Made by a program: the position numbers and the translations under genes. Below the pieces are notes generated by a model, which did not search any database, was not told the origin of the DNA, and worked only from the letters and a program-made list of their open reading frames with translations. Shown in pieces: positions 32,344-43,200 of a stretch of 64,000 nt of DNA; positions within the stretch are counted from its first letter, which is position 1, and every line of letters begins with the position of its first letter. Origin of the DNA: Takashimella koratensis (Eukaryota; Basidiomycota; Tremellomycetes; Trichosporonales; Tetragoniomycetaceae); the NCBI GenBank assembly GCA_003116875.1, contig BCKT01000004.1:518201-582200 (forward strand), in the 5' to 3' direction.

Positions 32344-34035
32344 ATGGCACCGCAACGGAGAAGATCAGTCAGTTTCTCTGACGACCCTGATGAAGTTCGG
32401 ACCTACAATGACAGCGACTCACCGACGAAGGTTGCTCTCTCGGAACCCGACTCGAGCGACCGTAGCACCGAGCCGGAATCGAGTGTCGGGACTGAGCGGA
32501 GTGATAGGACCGATTCGACTGCTCCAAGCAGGCGTAAATCCCGCAAGTCGCGGAAAAAACCGAGTTCACGCAGATCTCGGAGTACACCGAGTGACCGGAC
32601 CTCACGAAGTGATACCAGATCTCGGAGTGCACCCAGTTCACGAAGTGAAGCCAGTTCCCGGAGTGTACCCAGTTCACAGAGTGCAACCAGTTCCCGGAGG
32701 TCTCGGAGCGAAAGTGAGTACAGAGTTGTCACACTTGGCCTTCTTGACTTTATCCATACTTTCTCTTACTTGGTACACCGCCTCGTCTCTGTGCTGATTA
32801 TCCCAGGCCCCAGCAGTCCCGGGGAGCCCAGAGACTACTGGAACGAAGACGAAGCCTACCGCAAGGCCTGCACAGACGTCTGGGAAGCCGATGGCGAAAA
32901 GATGGGTACGGTCCACCTTGCTGGGAGAGATGGGGAAGACGACAAAACCATCTTCTTCATCAACCAAGAAATGTGGAACAAGTATCAAACGAGTATAGAG
33001 AACAAGATTTACTCGGTGGATCTGAGAGGAGCCGATGGCAAGACGTCGAGGCGGTTCTCGATCTTCTCGGGTACAAGCGACGGGCGAGGGGGAAGAGATG
33101 GAATGCATGGGATTTTCACGGACATAAAGACCATGGAAGATGGGACATTGCAGTCGATTGAGGATTGGAATAATGATCTTTGGGCGCAATATGAACGTTG
33201 TAATCCCCGCGATACCGAAGACGAGGATGAAGAGGAAGACGATTCCCGCTCCCCTTCTTCCCGATCAACAGGGTGGACAGACTCAACAGCACCGACTAGG
33301 CCCACCCTTCGTACAGCTTCAACTACTTCCACCCGCCCCACATTCGCGCCTGGAACCCAGCACGGGCCCGTTCTCAAGCGACATGAGGGCGACAACTACG
33401 ATGACTACCGCAGTCCCCTTCCCAACTCCTCCATCGCCACTTCCTCCGCTCACGCTCCCACCTCTTCCACCGCTCCTACTCGCTCTACCTCCCCCACTCC
33501 CAGATCCAAACCTCCTTCCTCTTGGTACTCCAACCCCCTGTCCGACTACTTCTCACGCGACCGGAACGCGACCTCTACCTCTGCACCTTCCAGATCTGTA
33601 AGTGCTCTTGTGTAGAAACACGCTGATAGGCAGTACTGGGACTCGGCCAGAGACTGGTGGAACGGGTCCGGTAGGCGGTCCGAGCCCGAGAGTAGGCGCA
33701 GCAGACGCGACTCGTTGGTGTCCTCGCAGAACGACAGCCGACGTAGCAGAAGTCGATCGCGAAGCGACAGCCGACCCAACAGACATCGTCGCTCGCCAAG
33801 CTCAAGCTCACCCCGCAGACGGCGACGTTCGCCAAGCTCAAATCCGCCTCGCACACGTCGCCGCTCGCCAGTGTCCTCGCAAACCTCTACAGCACCTGTA
33901 AGTCGGGGTCCAATCGCACTTGCTGATATACAGCTATCCCGAGACGCGAGGTCATCGATTAGCAACTTGGGGCGGAGATTCTCGAGGGCGGCGGACCAAT
34001 ACACCCGCTCAGCTGGACCTTTGAGATGGGGATAG
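32344..34035 (+). CDS. SR/RS-rich protein of unknown function
   Basis: The start MAPQRRRSVSFSDDPDEVRT lies after a leader ending CATCATG. Residues about 55-125 are Ser/Arg repeats (SRKSRKKPSSRRSRSTPSDR and further copies). An intron of about 90 nt at 32714-32806 joins RSE to SPSSPGEPRDYWNEDEAYRK. The middle, about 125 residues, looks folded: GTVHLAGRDGEDDKTIFFIN, YSVDLRGADGKTSRRFSIFS, DGTLQSIEDWNNDLWAQYER. A Ser/Thr/Pro region follows, then an intron at 33601-33632 and a second RS domain (SRRSRSRSRSDSRPNRHRRS, RRRRRSPSSNPPRTRRRSP). It ends SAGPLRWG. RS domains on both sides of a small core suggest a nuclear RNA-linked protein, but no RRM or known domain is seen, so the function is open. Confidence 0.65.
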
Positions 34036-34289
34036 TTTCATCCAGTCGTCCGCAGAGATGAGGCGAGATGCATATCCATTCTCACCAAACACTAATCCCT
34101 GTTGATGGTATGCCTCCAAGCTTTTGCTCGTCTGTGTCGTGAAATGTCGTAACTCATTTCCAGTATCGTGAATTACTCAAGGCGTTCCGCGTGTACCATA
34201 TTTCCTTTGCCTTTTCTTCTGACCACCTCACCACGTCTCCCAAGATCACCTCCCATCCTCCTGACTTCCACAACCACCCTTCCCTTCAT

Positions 34290-37007
34290 CTATTTCTTCG
34301 TCGCGACCCAGGCCCACACCGACACGCTCCCTTCCACCTCAGGCACTTCCACCTCCCCTTCACCGGTAAACCACCTCTTCGGATCCACCTTCTTTAACTC
34401 CTGTTTGGTCCGCACAATCACCGAATCCTTCCTCTTCGTCCCAGGCTTATTCACAATCCCCGTCCCCTTATACTCGAGCGCACTACGAACCCAAACGGAC
34501 GCGGCGTCGGCGAGAGCACCCGGGGCGGTCCCGTTTTTCCAGGTCTGTTCAAAGTCCGGTACGAGGTTGCTGCTGAGTGAGACGGTGGAGGGAAGGTTGA
34601 GGCGGATAGCGAGGGACGGGATAGGTTGGATCAAGTCAGAGAGGAGGAGGGAGTTGAACGAGTGGCGCAAGGAGGCAGGGGCGGTGGAAGGTAAGGTGTA
34701 GCTGGTTTCAACGATCTGTGGCGGATCAGCAAAGAGGTCTGTCTGTATATGGTCCAGCTTACCTCAAGCTTGCCGCCGGGTTTTAGCACACGAGACGCCT
34801 CGTCAATTAAATCGCCCCATCTGGATTCGGGCACACCGAGCCCGACGAATCGTACATGGACCATATCGAATACGCCAGAGTCGAATGGTAAGTGCTCGAG
34901 GCTGTCACCCATCAGAACCAAACACCACCCAAATCGGCCAGATTTCCGACATCACGACTCTTGACCCGCATCTCAACTCTACTCACAAGCTGCACCTCTC
35001 ATATGACACTCGCTTCTCGACACTGCCCCAAAGTCCCAGGCCCGTGGCCGTCGCGCAGGTAGTCGACCGAGCCGTCCGTTCAGCAGCAGCAAGAGCCGCC
35101 AAGTCCATTTGACACGGGACGAGGTCAACTGCGACGAATTTGGCCTCCGGCCACGCGAGGGCTTGAGAAATGGGCCACAGACCGATACCTGTGCCTAAGT
35201 CCAAGACATTACGGGGTTCGTCACCGGGTGGGAAGGAGGTGAAGGTGTGTCGCTCCCCAGCGAGGTCGTACATGGTCTCGTGTAGCCGAGCCTCCCTGCA
35301 GAGTAAGTAAGCAACGTGGTAATCTCTCAAACGTCGGAGAGAGTTGAGATTGATACTATGCGACACTCACAGGTCCAACACTTGAGACTCCCAGCCAACC
35401 TTGTACACTCCACCCATCTCCACGCCAGTCTCATCTACCCAGACTTTTTTACCTCCTCCGCCTCCTCGAGGTCGGGGCAGTTTCTTCCACCCCTCTGACC
35501 CCACACTCCGCGTATCCGCCGACGGACTCTGGTAACTCGTAGTTGACCCAAAAGAGACGCTGAGCCTGCGGGGCTTGGTGGCCCCTGCTGCACCGTTGTT
35601 CACGCTCATATTCCCTCCCCCGCCTACCTCGGCCGCCGCGGCGTCTGCGTCCCACGCGGCAAAAGGTCTGGTCGTGGCGAAAGGCAAAACGTCGTTGATA
35701 TTCGGCGGTAGGAAGATTTTACTCTGAGTTGGGAGCGGCCCGTCTTGACGGATCCCCAAGACGCGATCTCGCTTGCTCGAGCGGGAGGGGGTGCTCGACT
35801 CGGACGGCTCGTACCCGTGCACAGAAGTGATCGAGGTCCCACTCGGCTGAGGGTGCTGCCCGCCGGCAAAAAGGTCGGCAAAGTCGGTTGCGGAGTTGAC
35901 TGATTCCGTGGCCGAGTGCGGAGGTGCAGGAGATGCGACTGACGAAGTGTCGTCGAAAGAGCTCGAGTCCTTGGAGACGCCCGAAGTGAGATTCGGGTAG
36001 ACGGTGCGTAAGGTTGCCTGGGTAGAGGGTCCACAGGGCTCGCCCGCGAGATCCCGAGGGTTCACGCCGTACCCGTACCCGATAGAGGCGGTACGTCGGG
36101 GGCCTCGAGAGCGGATAGCACTGAACGAGGCGAGCTTGATACGACTCGTACCTTCTCGCAGGCGAGATGCGGCCGAGGCGAGCGGCGGGCGGACCGGTGA
36201 AGCGTTGGGATTGGGTAATGCTGGACGAGAGCCAGTCGGGAGGTCTGTGGCGGGTGGAAGTCTTCGCACGTTCCCCATATGAGCTGAGGGTCCGAGCGTG
36301 GAGCCAGGGTTGGAACTGGGGTTTGGGTTGGGGTTGGGGTTAATGTTTGGGTTCGAGGTGAGGGTACGGTATTGCGGCTGTTCAGAGTTGAGACGCCGCA
36401 ACGGTGCAGACGAGGAAGCTGCCGTGGGAAGGACAGAGAAGTCGTCTTCCCACCCTTGAGGGATCCCTTTGATGCTTGGGTCGACAGGCAGCCGATCGGA
36501 CATGGGTGTTGCCAACGTGCTCGAAGGAACTGCGCTGACAGCAAGGTCGGGTCCAAAGCTGAGCCGACGGTGGACCGAGTCGCTCAGAGTGCGCTCTCGT
36601 TGAGAGTCTTTGGCTCGGTCTCCTGTGCGATCCCTTTCCTTGTCGCGTGCGTCGTACGGTACCATCGAAGGGGTTGTGAGTGCTAGTTCGGAGGAAGGGG
36701 TGACGGGGGATTTGGTGGTGTGTGTGCTTGTCGATGATGCGGAGGGTGGGTATCGGGAAGGTAGGTAGACTTTGTCGACGGTGAAAGGGGAGATGGGCGA
36801 CGGGGTGGAGATGTGTGGCGGGGGAGTGGATGGTAGCGTGTCGGTAGAGAGGTAGGTGGATGTAGGTGTGAGGGTAGTGGTGGTGGTCGATGGGAGAGGG
36901 GGAAGAGGTGGGAAGGATGTGGGTGTAGCGGGAGTTGGAGCGACGAGGTGCCGAGGGATGTGAGAACGCTTCATGGTTTCCTTGTCCTTGTCAAGTCGAC
37001 GATCCAT
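34290..37007 (-). CDS. SAM-dependent methyltransferase with long disordered N-terminus
   Basis: The first exon (37007 to about 35372) encodes about 540 residues of Ser/Pro/Thr-rich disordered sequence, from MDRRLDKDKETMKRSHIPRH to GGVYKVGWESQVLD. After an intron the class I methyltransferase fold begins: EARLHETMYDLAGERHTF, then motif I NVLDLGTGIGLWPISQA, and KFVAVDLVPCQM with the acidic SAM-ribose residue. A further splice (donor after CS at about 34992, acceptor before LEHLPFDSGVFD) and another before IVETSYTLPSTAP restore VHVRFVGLG, then EASRVLKPGGKLEIVE. The end is SVWAWVATKK. This domain arrangement (disordered part plus Umta/LaeA-like methyltransferase) is widespread in basidiomycetes; the substrate is unknown. 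It lies head to head with the Kre9-like gene. Confidence 0.85.
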
Positions 37008-38180
37008 GGTCGGTCGAGAGGGCTAGGGGGTAAAGGGGTGAGGGAGTTTGAAGACTGCGCTATCGGCGATGGCGATGGGATGGGATGGAGACGAGGTGGT
37101 GCCATGTGCTCGAGGGTGGGTGAGAGGTGGAGTAGACCCCGCACAGATCTCGTCTTGACGAAGGTGACCGTCAGCGAGGCCCGTGCGACGGTGGTGATTA
37201 GCAGCCAGAGATGGTGATGAGCATCCGGGTAGGTGACCAGTGGCCCCTTTTGTCCTCTCGCCCTCCACCGTACGCTCAGGTCCGCACCTCCACCCACCCC
37301 TCTGCGCTCCGTGCAGCGCCCACCGTCACTGCCCATCACTCATCAGCAAGGGGGGAAAGAAAGCGACCGAGGGTATTTATATTCTGCCTCGGGTAAGCAT
37401 GGTCAATATCGATGCATGGTCCGTGTAGACAGCCGTCAACTCTTAACACGAGAGAGCCGAGCCGGTCCGATGCCGGGTCTGAAGCGTGAAACCGTGAGGC
37501 TGGCTGAAACACCCGCCCTCCCTCGGGCCCTCCCTCTCCTGCACGGCACGATCGACACCACTCCCCTCGGTCTCTCATGCACGGGGACTTAGGTATGAAC
37601 GTTACGCAGCGTCACCTTCCTCCTGGCCCCTGCCCTCCCATCCCTCTGCTTTACTACAGATCGCACCGTAGCAGATCCAGGGGGGGTAAGGTCCGAGTTG
37701 ACTGACGCATGATCAGGAAATGAAAAACGAGGGCCCACGGTCCCCAATGCGCAGCGCCACGCGTCGCGTCGGATGGGACAAGGAGGAACGAAAAAAGGTT
37801 TTCTTTAGCACCGATATTGGGCAGACGAGCAGGACCAGCGCCAGTAGCAAGCCAGCACTGCGTCGGCGGCTGAAGGCGAGGGAGGGGAGCAGGGGAAGGG
37901 GAGGGGAGGGGGAGGGGGAGGCAGTGGTGCGGCTACGGGTCAGGGAGGGATGAATCAACGGCCCCGATGGCTACAGGCTCACACTGGCACCGCAGTGGGC
38001 TCTGGGTTTATTCTGGATCGCATCGCCCCGCATCAATGCGTAGTATGCAACAATTTATAAAACCACCCCGCCCACCGATCCCATCTTTTCTCTTTTTCTC
38101 TCTCCCTTTCATCCATCGTAAACAACACCCCTTCACTCACTCTCTCTTACCTACACTCACCTACCTACACCTCACTCAAC
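37008..38180. promoter_or_regulatory. Divergent methyltransferase/Kre9-like promoter region
   Basis: About 1.17 kb with no supported gene. G-rich simple sequence lies near 37870-37925. A TATA box for the right-hand gene is annotated separately. Confidence 0.5.
38056..38062 (+). promoter_or_regulatory. TATA box of the Kre9-like gene
   Basis: TATAAAA occurs about 120 bp before the ATG at 38181, followed by a CT-rich leader with CTACACTCACCTACCTACAC-type repeats. Confidence 0.65.
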
Positions 38181-39387
38181 ATGTTCGCCAAGCTCGCTCT
38201 TGCTGCTGCCTTTGTCGCCCCGGCGTTCGCCTCGATCAACACCCCCGTGAGTGACCGACCCATCGACATCTCGATCCCAGCTCAGCTCTCCCTCGAGCTA
38301 GGGGTCCGGGCTCAGCTGGGCCTTTATTCCCTTCTCCTCTCTCTCGTATCATCTTGCTTTCCCCCGTCATCCACAGCAGCTCAGCTGACAATTTGCTCTC
38401 CATTTCAGACCTCCCTCATCGTATGCCAGCCCGTCCAGCTCTCGTGGACCGCGTCCACCAGCCCGTACTACATCTCCATCATCCCCGGTGGCCAGGCCGG
38501 TGCGACTGCTGTAAGCATCTTTCTCTTCCTCTTTCTCTTTCTCTTTCCCTCTTGCCCTCTTGCCCTCTTGCCCTCTTCCTCTCCCTCCCTCGCTCCTTCG
38601 CTCCTTCCTCAACCCTTCCCAGCAGCCCACGTATACCATCCTTCTCCAACGCCCTGTGCGCCTCACCTTCGCCAAGCCCCAACTTAGCTCCACACCGAAC
38701 CTCAGCTAATACCTTTACCCATTCTCTTTCTTCTCAACTACAGCTTGAGCAGCTCGGATCTACCACCAGCACCTCTGAGACCTGGACTGTCGACCTCGCC
38801 GCGGGTACCAACGTGTTAGTTTCCCTCTTTCTCTCCCTCGTTTTTTCTCCCTTCCCCACCTTGGTCAACGAGGTCAACACCTTTCAGTCACCCACCTACA
38901 CCTCCTTTCACCCACTCCTTCCATCACTCGTCCTTTCTCGTCCTCCTCGGTACTCCGGGCACTCCCTCTCCTCCCCTTTCTCCCCGACCCTCCTCCTCCT
39001 CCTCCTGCTGTCCACCTGCCAAACCTTCCTTTCCTCTCCTCTCCTTTTCGTGTCCCACGCTGACCCTTGCACAGCACTATCGAGCTCGTTGACGGCACTG
39101 GTGCTACTTACTACACTTCCCCTGTCGTTATCCAGTCCGGCACCTCTACCTCTTGCCTTTCCTCCTCTTCCTCCGCTTCGTCTTCGGCTTCGGGGACCGC
39201 TGCCTCTGCTTCGGGCTCGTCGGGCGCTGCTGCCGCTTCCGGTTCGGCTTCCGCTAGCAAGTCTGCCTCCGCTTCGTCCTCTGCTTCGGCCGCAGCTTCC
39301 TCCAAGGCTTCGAGCGCCGGCAAGGTCGCCAACGTCGGTGCCCTCACCGTCGCCGCTGCCGCTCTCGTCGCTGCTGTCGCTTTCTAA
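38181..39387 (+). CDS. Kre9/Knh1-like Ser-rich GPI-anchored cell-surface protein
   Basis: Exons 38181-38246, 38409-38510, 38744-38814 and 39075-39387 give about 183 residues. The signal peptide is MFAKLALAAAFVAPAFASI. The next 100 residues form the Kre9/Knh1 N-terminal beta-sandwich: VCQPVQLSWTASTSPYYISI, IPGGQAGA, TSETWTVDLAAGTN, TIELVDGTGATYYTSPVVIQ, then SCLSSSS. A Ser/Ala-rich stalk of about 60 residues follows and the C-terminus is hydrophobic (GALTVAAAALVAAVAF) after small residues, fitting a GPI attachment signal. Such proteins are exported to the plasma membrane or wall and linked to beta-1,6-glucan assembly by analogy. Three introns, each with a long CT tract, total about twice the coding length. 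Confidence 0.88.
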
Positions 39388-40222
39388 GCGCGGTAACCCC
39401 CCCCCAGCACAAACAGGCACTAGGAGGTAGCGATAGAGAAGGCGCCGTGTTGCTTGCTTCTCACAAAGAACATTGTTCATTCGTTCTTTACCTACACCCT
39501 TACCCTCATAGTCACAGAGGGCTGTGCCTCTCCTGTGACCACTCTCACGTCCCGTTACGGATCCTACGTCCGCCCATCTCCTCCTCCCCCCTTGCAACCC
39601 TGTCCTATGTCCCTCTTGATGCCCGACCTCATCTCCCGTATCCACACCACATCTAATGCCATTCGTTTCAGTCTCTCGTTTCTCATGCATAAACCGTAGC
39701 CCACACCCACACCTACACCTACACCTCTGACCCTCATAACGGTCAAATAACGATCACGCACTGACCACAAGTCCAAAGTGCACCACTGTGACGCCAAGAT
39801 GGCGGGCTTGGCGGACCAAGGGGTTTGAATTGTATGAACACACTAAACATCAAAGAATTGGCAATAGATCCTTAAAGACTTGCTTGCTTGCTTGGCAATG
39901 ATTAACACTGTTGTCGATTTTCGCTATCGCTTTTTGGGGTTGTTTTGCTCTAGTCATAGTATATGGGAATGTGTACCGTCGTCGTGTGTCGGATGGGTAC
40001 AAGCATAGGTACGTTTAACGATATGCAAAGAAGAGTTTTGCACAGTCTATATGAAACCAAGGACGAAGGATGACGAGGCCGACGACGCCAACGTCGACTG
40101 GCACGATTGAGATCGGCTATCACGAGCCGTCGCCTCCGCCCTGCCTGCACCAGTGAGAACCATCCCTCCCATACTCCTTCTTCCTCCCTCACTCTAAACC
40201 CCCACTCCCTCCAAGTTGGCGC
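39388..40222. other. Convergent 3' region
   Basis: About 830 bp between the Kre9-like gene and the zinc-cluster gene. It includes ACACCT repeats near 39703-39728. Open frames on either strand are shadows without family support. Confidence 0.5.
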
Positions 40223-43200
40223 TTACCACCAAATATCACCCCCGTTCAATCCGCTCATATCCACTTGAGCATTCGGATCGATCCCTCCAGGTCCTGCGAG
40301 TCTATTATCCACTTCTGCTGGCAAGAAGAAATTTTCCAATCCAACAAACGGTGCCATATCCGTTGGTGCTGACTGACCGCCCAAACTGTGCCCATCCAAG
40401 AACAACGGCAACTGCCCTTCCTCACCCAATTTCAGGCCCGCTCGCTCTAGAGTCTCTTGCGCGAACATGAGGTCGAATTCGCTGATCTCGTTCGCGGACT
40501 GAGGAGAGTCGTTGATGATTTGAGTAGCGTTGAGAATCAGGTTCGTAGGTGAGACACCGGCGGTACCGCTTGTAGCGGGTGCGGAACCGGGTGTAGGCGT
40601 GGGAAGGTAAGACGGGTTGACCATTTGAGAAGGAGAGAAGGCGATAGGGCTCTGTTGGATGAGAGGAAGAGTAGTCGAGCCTCGAGTAGGAGACGAGATG
40701 GTCGAGGGCGCAGGAATGTATTTTGCCCGACGAGCGCGACGCAGGATGAGACGCAGAGAACGCGCGTATCGCCCAGCGGGGACTGTTTGTGTCAGCGGTG
40801 TTCCGACAATGCAGCATCGAGATTGTATAGATAGTAAGACTCACTGTCAGAGAGCACACTTGCGAGCTCTTCAACGTCCTTGGCCGTCTTCTTCAGGTTG
40901 AGCTCGTGTGGGAACAACCTCGCGATACGAATCAAGAACGTCGCGGCGAATGCAGCGCAAACGTCTGTCAACCGAGTAAAAAGGATGAAACGCATCAGCT
41001 ATCAGTCCGCAACAGTCTAGCTTTTGTACATTCTCTTCCATCTGAAGAGTTGTTACTCACGAGTATAGTGTACCGCATATCTCAAACCATTTCGATAATT
41101 CTCCCCACGTAGGCAAATCTCAATACAGTGTTGAGCGTTGCGCATAGCTCGAATCGCCAAGGTTCGTTTCTCTTCGGGCATGTTGACGACGTCGGATGGT
41201 TCGCGGATCCCACGAAGGAGCTGGGAGTTTACAAAGAGTCTGAAAGTGTGTGAGCTGGGGATCAAAACAAAGAGTTCAGTAAAGCTCACTCTGCGTATTG
41301 ACGTTGGATGACCACTGTGAGGCAGATACGTTAGTGAATATCCTCATACTAGTCAAGGAATATAGGGACCGCAGCCGGGATGAGACTATCACTCACGCGA
41401 CTCTCTGAAGAAATCTCCTCGACCCTTTCCAAACCGATCCGCTGCAACTCAACGTCAGCCCACTATATCCAGTCCACGATAACCCTGAAGCCTCGACTAC
41501 CTTCACTGCCACAGCCGAAAGCACAACTCACACAACACGCGATCCCAGTATCGCTCCCAGGCATCAAAGTCCGAATTGGCCTGTTTCAGCCTCATCAACG
41601 TGTTCTGGTCGATCGGTAAGTCGGGCGACGCCGTGAGCTCGATATGGAGAGGGGCTAGAGTTTAGGTGAAAGTACGTCAGTATACACTGTTGCTGTTCTC
41701 CTGTCTGCATGTAGATGTAACTCTCTTGAATTGGGCCGAGGAGATACGGAGACTAGCTCACCTCGTAATGCCGTCAATTCGACAGTCGAGACCAACCTCG
41801 CATCCGAGGTGATCGACAACGGATGCTCCAAGAGCCTTCGACACTGATGTATCGATTCGTCCTCTCTCAGGATCGCAGGTCGACCCGTCCCGTACGCCAT
41901 CTGATGTTCCATGAGGTACAACTATACCCACAACCCAACCATCAGCACTGACTTCTCCCTCTAGGTCTTTCGTCACACTCGACATTTGACTCACGCAGAA
42001 CCAGACTCGGGACTGAACAACCAAAGGTCGTTCCTCCTCAAGCTCTTCAAGAGTCTTGTTCTTGCCCATCCCATTACGAAGCAATTGGACAAAACTCTTG
42101 TTGATTCCCATGTCAATCGCCATACGAACGGCGTGACCTGTGACCCATAAGTCAGTACTGCTGCGCTCGAGTCCTTTCATGTGCAACAGCATGGCGGGCA
42201 GCGAGGGCTGGAAGACTTACCACCTGGAAGCCAACCGTTCTCGCTAAATGCCGCGAGTAAGACTACACCATGTTAGACCGATCATTACCAGTTGACATCG
42301 AGATCACTCACTCATAGCTTGAACCGCTTCGATCCTCGCCACGGGGTTGAACAGTGTCCCGACGGCTAAGCCCCTTAGCCCGAGCTCATATTGTCTCCAT
42401 CGTGCCACGACCTGACCTCCGATACCGGTACTTACCAATCTTTTGCGCGTGTTCCCTGCACAAACGCTGGACGTCGCTGATCGGTCCACCGCCGTCCCGA
42501 ACCCGTGCACCGACCATAATTATGGTCGTGATCGAAAACGGAGAGCGGACTCGGAGTCTGCATGATAGATTAGCTGAGCGTATAGTAATCCTACCAGCTG
42601 TTGACAGGAGAGACAAGGATGGTCACTCACGTCTCCCAGGTGTCAAAGTTGTGGTCGTAGCAGGGCATAAAGTTGCACGAGCCCGCGTAGAATCTGTCGC
42701 AGTCAGTATTAGCTATCTCCACCTCAAGATATCTCAACCAACTACCACTCACATGCCCATGAGCTCCTTGCCTTCTTCCTCCGTGACGAACCCCTCCGCT
42801 ACCACGTCCGGGTAGGCATGAACGTGTGTCTTCTTCACCTTTGACCTCGACTTGTTGTTGCTGTGTGACTGGGGCAGACCTTGGGATTCGACGACGGTGG
42901 TAGGGGTGGCGGTACTGAACCGGGCCTTTTTCGCGGCAGGAGCCTTGGAGTCGTCCCCACCTCCCGAGGCCACACCGGTGCTCGTCCCTCCTGTTCCTCC
43001 CGACGACGACGGACGGGCGTCTCGCTTGGTCCCGGCCCCAGCAGCGCCCGTGCCCGCGGCTGTAGTCGTGGATGGGCTGGAGACGGACTTGGCCTGTTCC
43101 TCCCGTGCCCGCTCGACGGCCGCCTCGACCAGCCCCGCCATGCTCGACATGGTCCCCAAGGGGTTCATGATCTCGTCGGTCGCAAAGATATCTTCGGGCG

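Noticed and set aside
31886..32797. A 303-codon plus-strand frame overlapping the SR-rich gene start
   Set aside because: It reads a CT- and CAC-rich leader and then the SR repeats in another frame. The frame starting at 32344 explains the conserved core after splicing.
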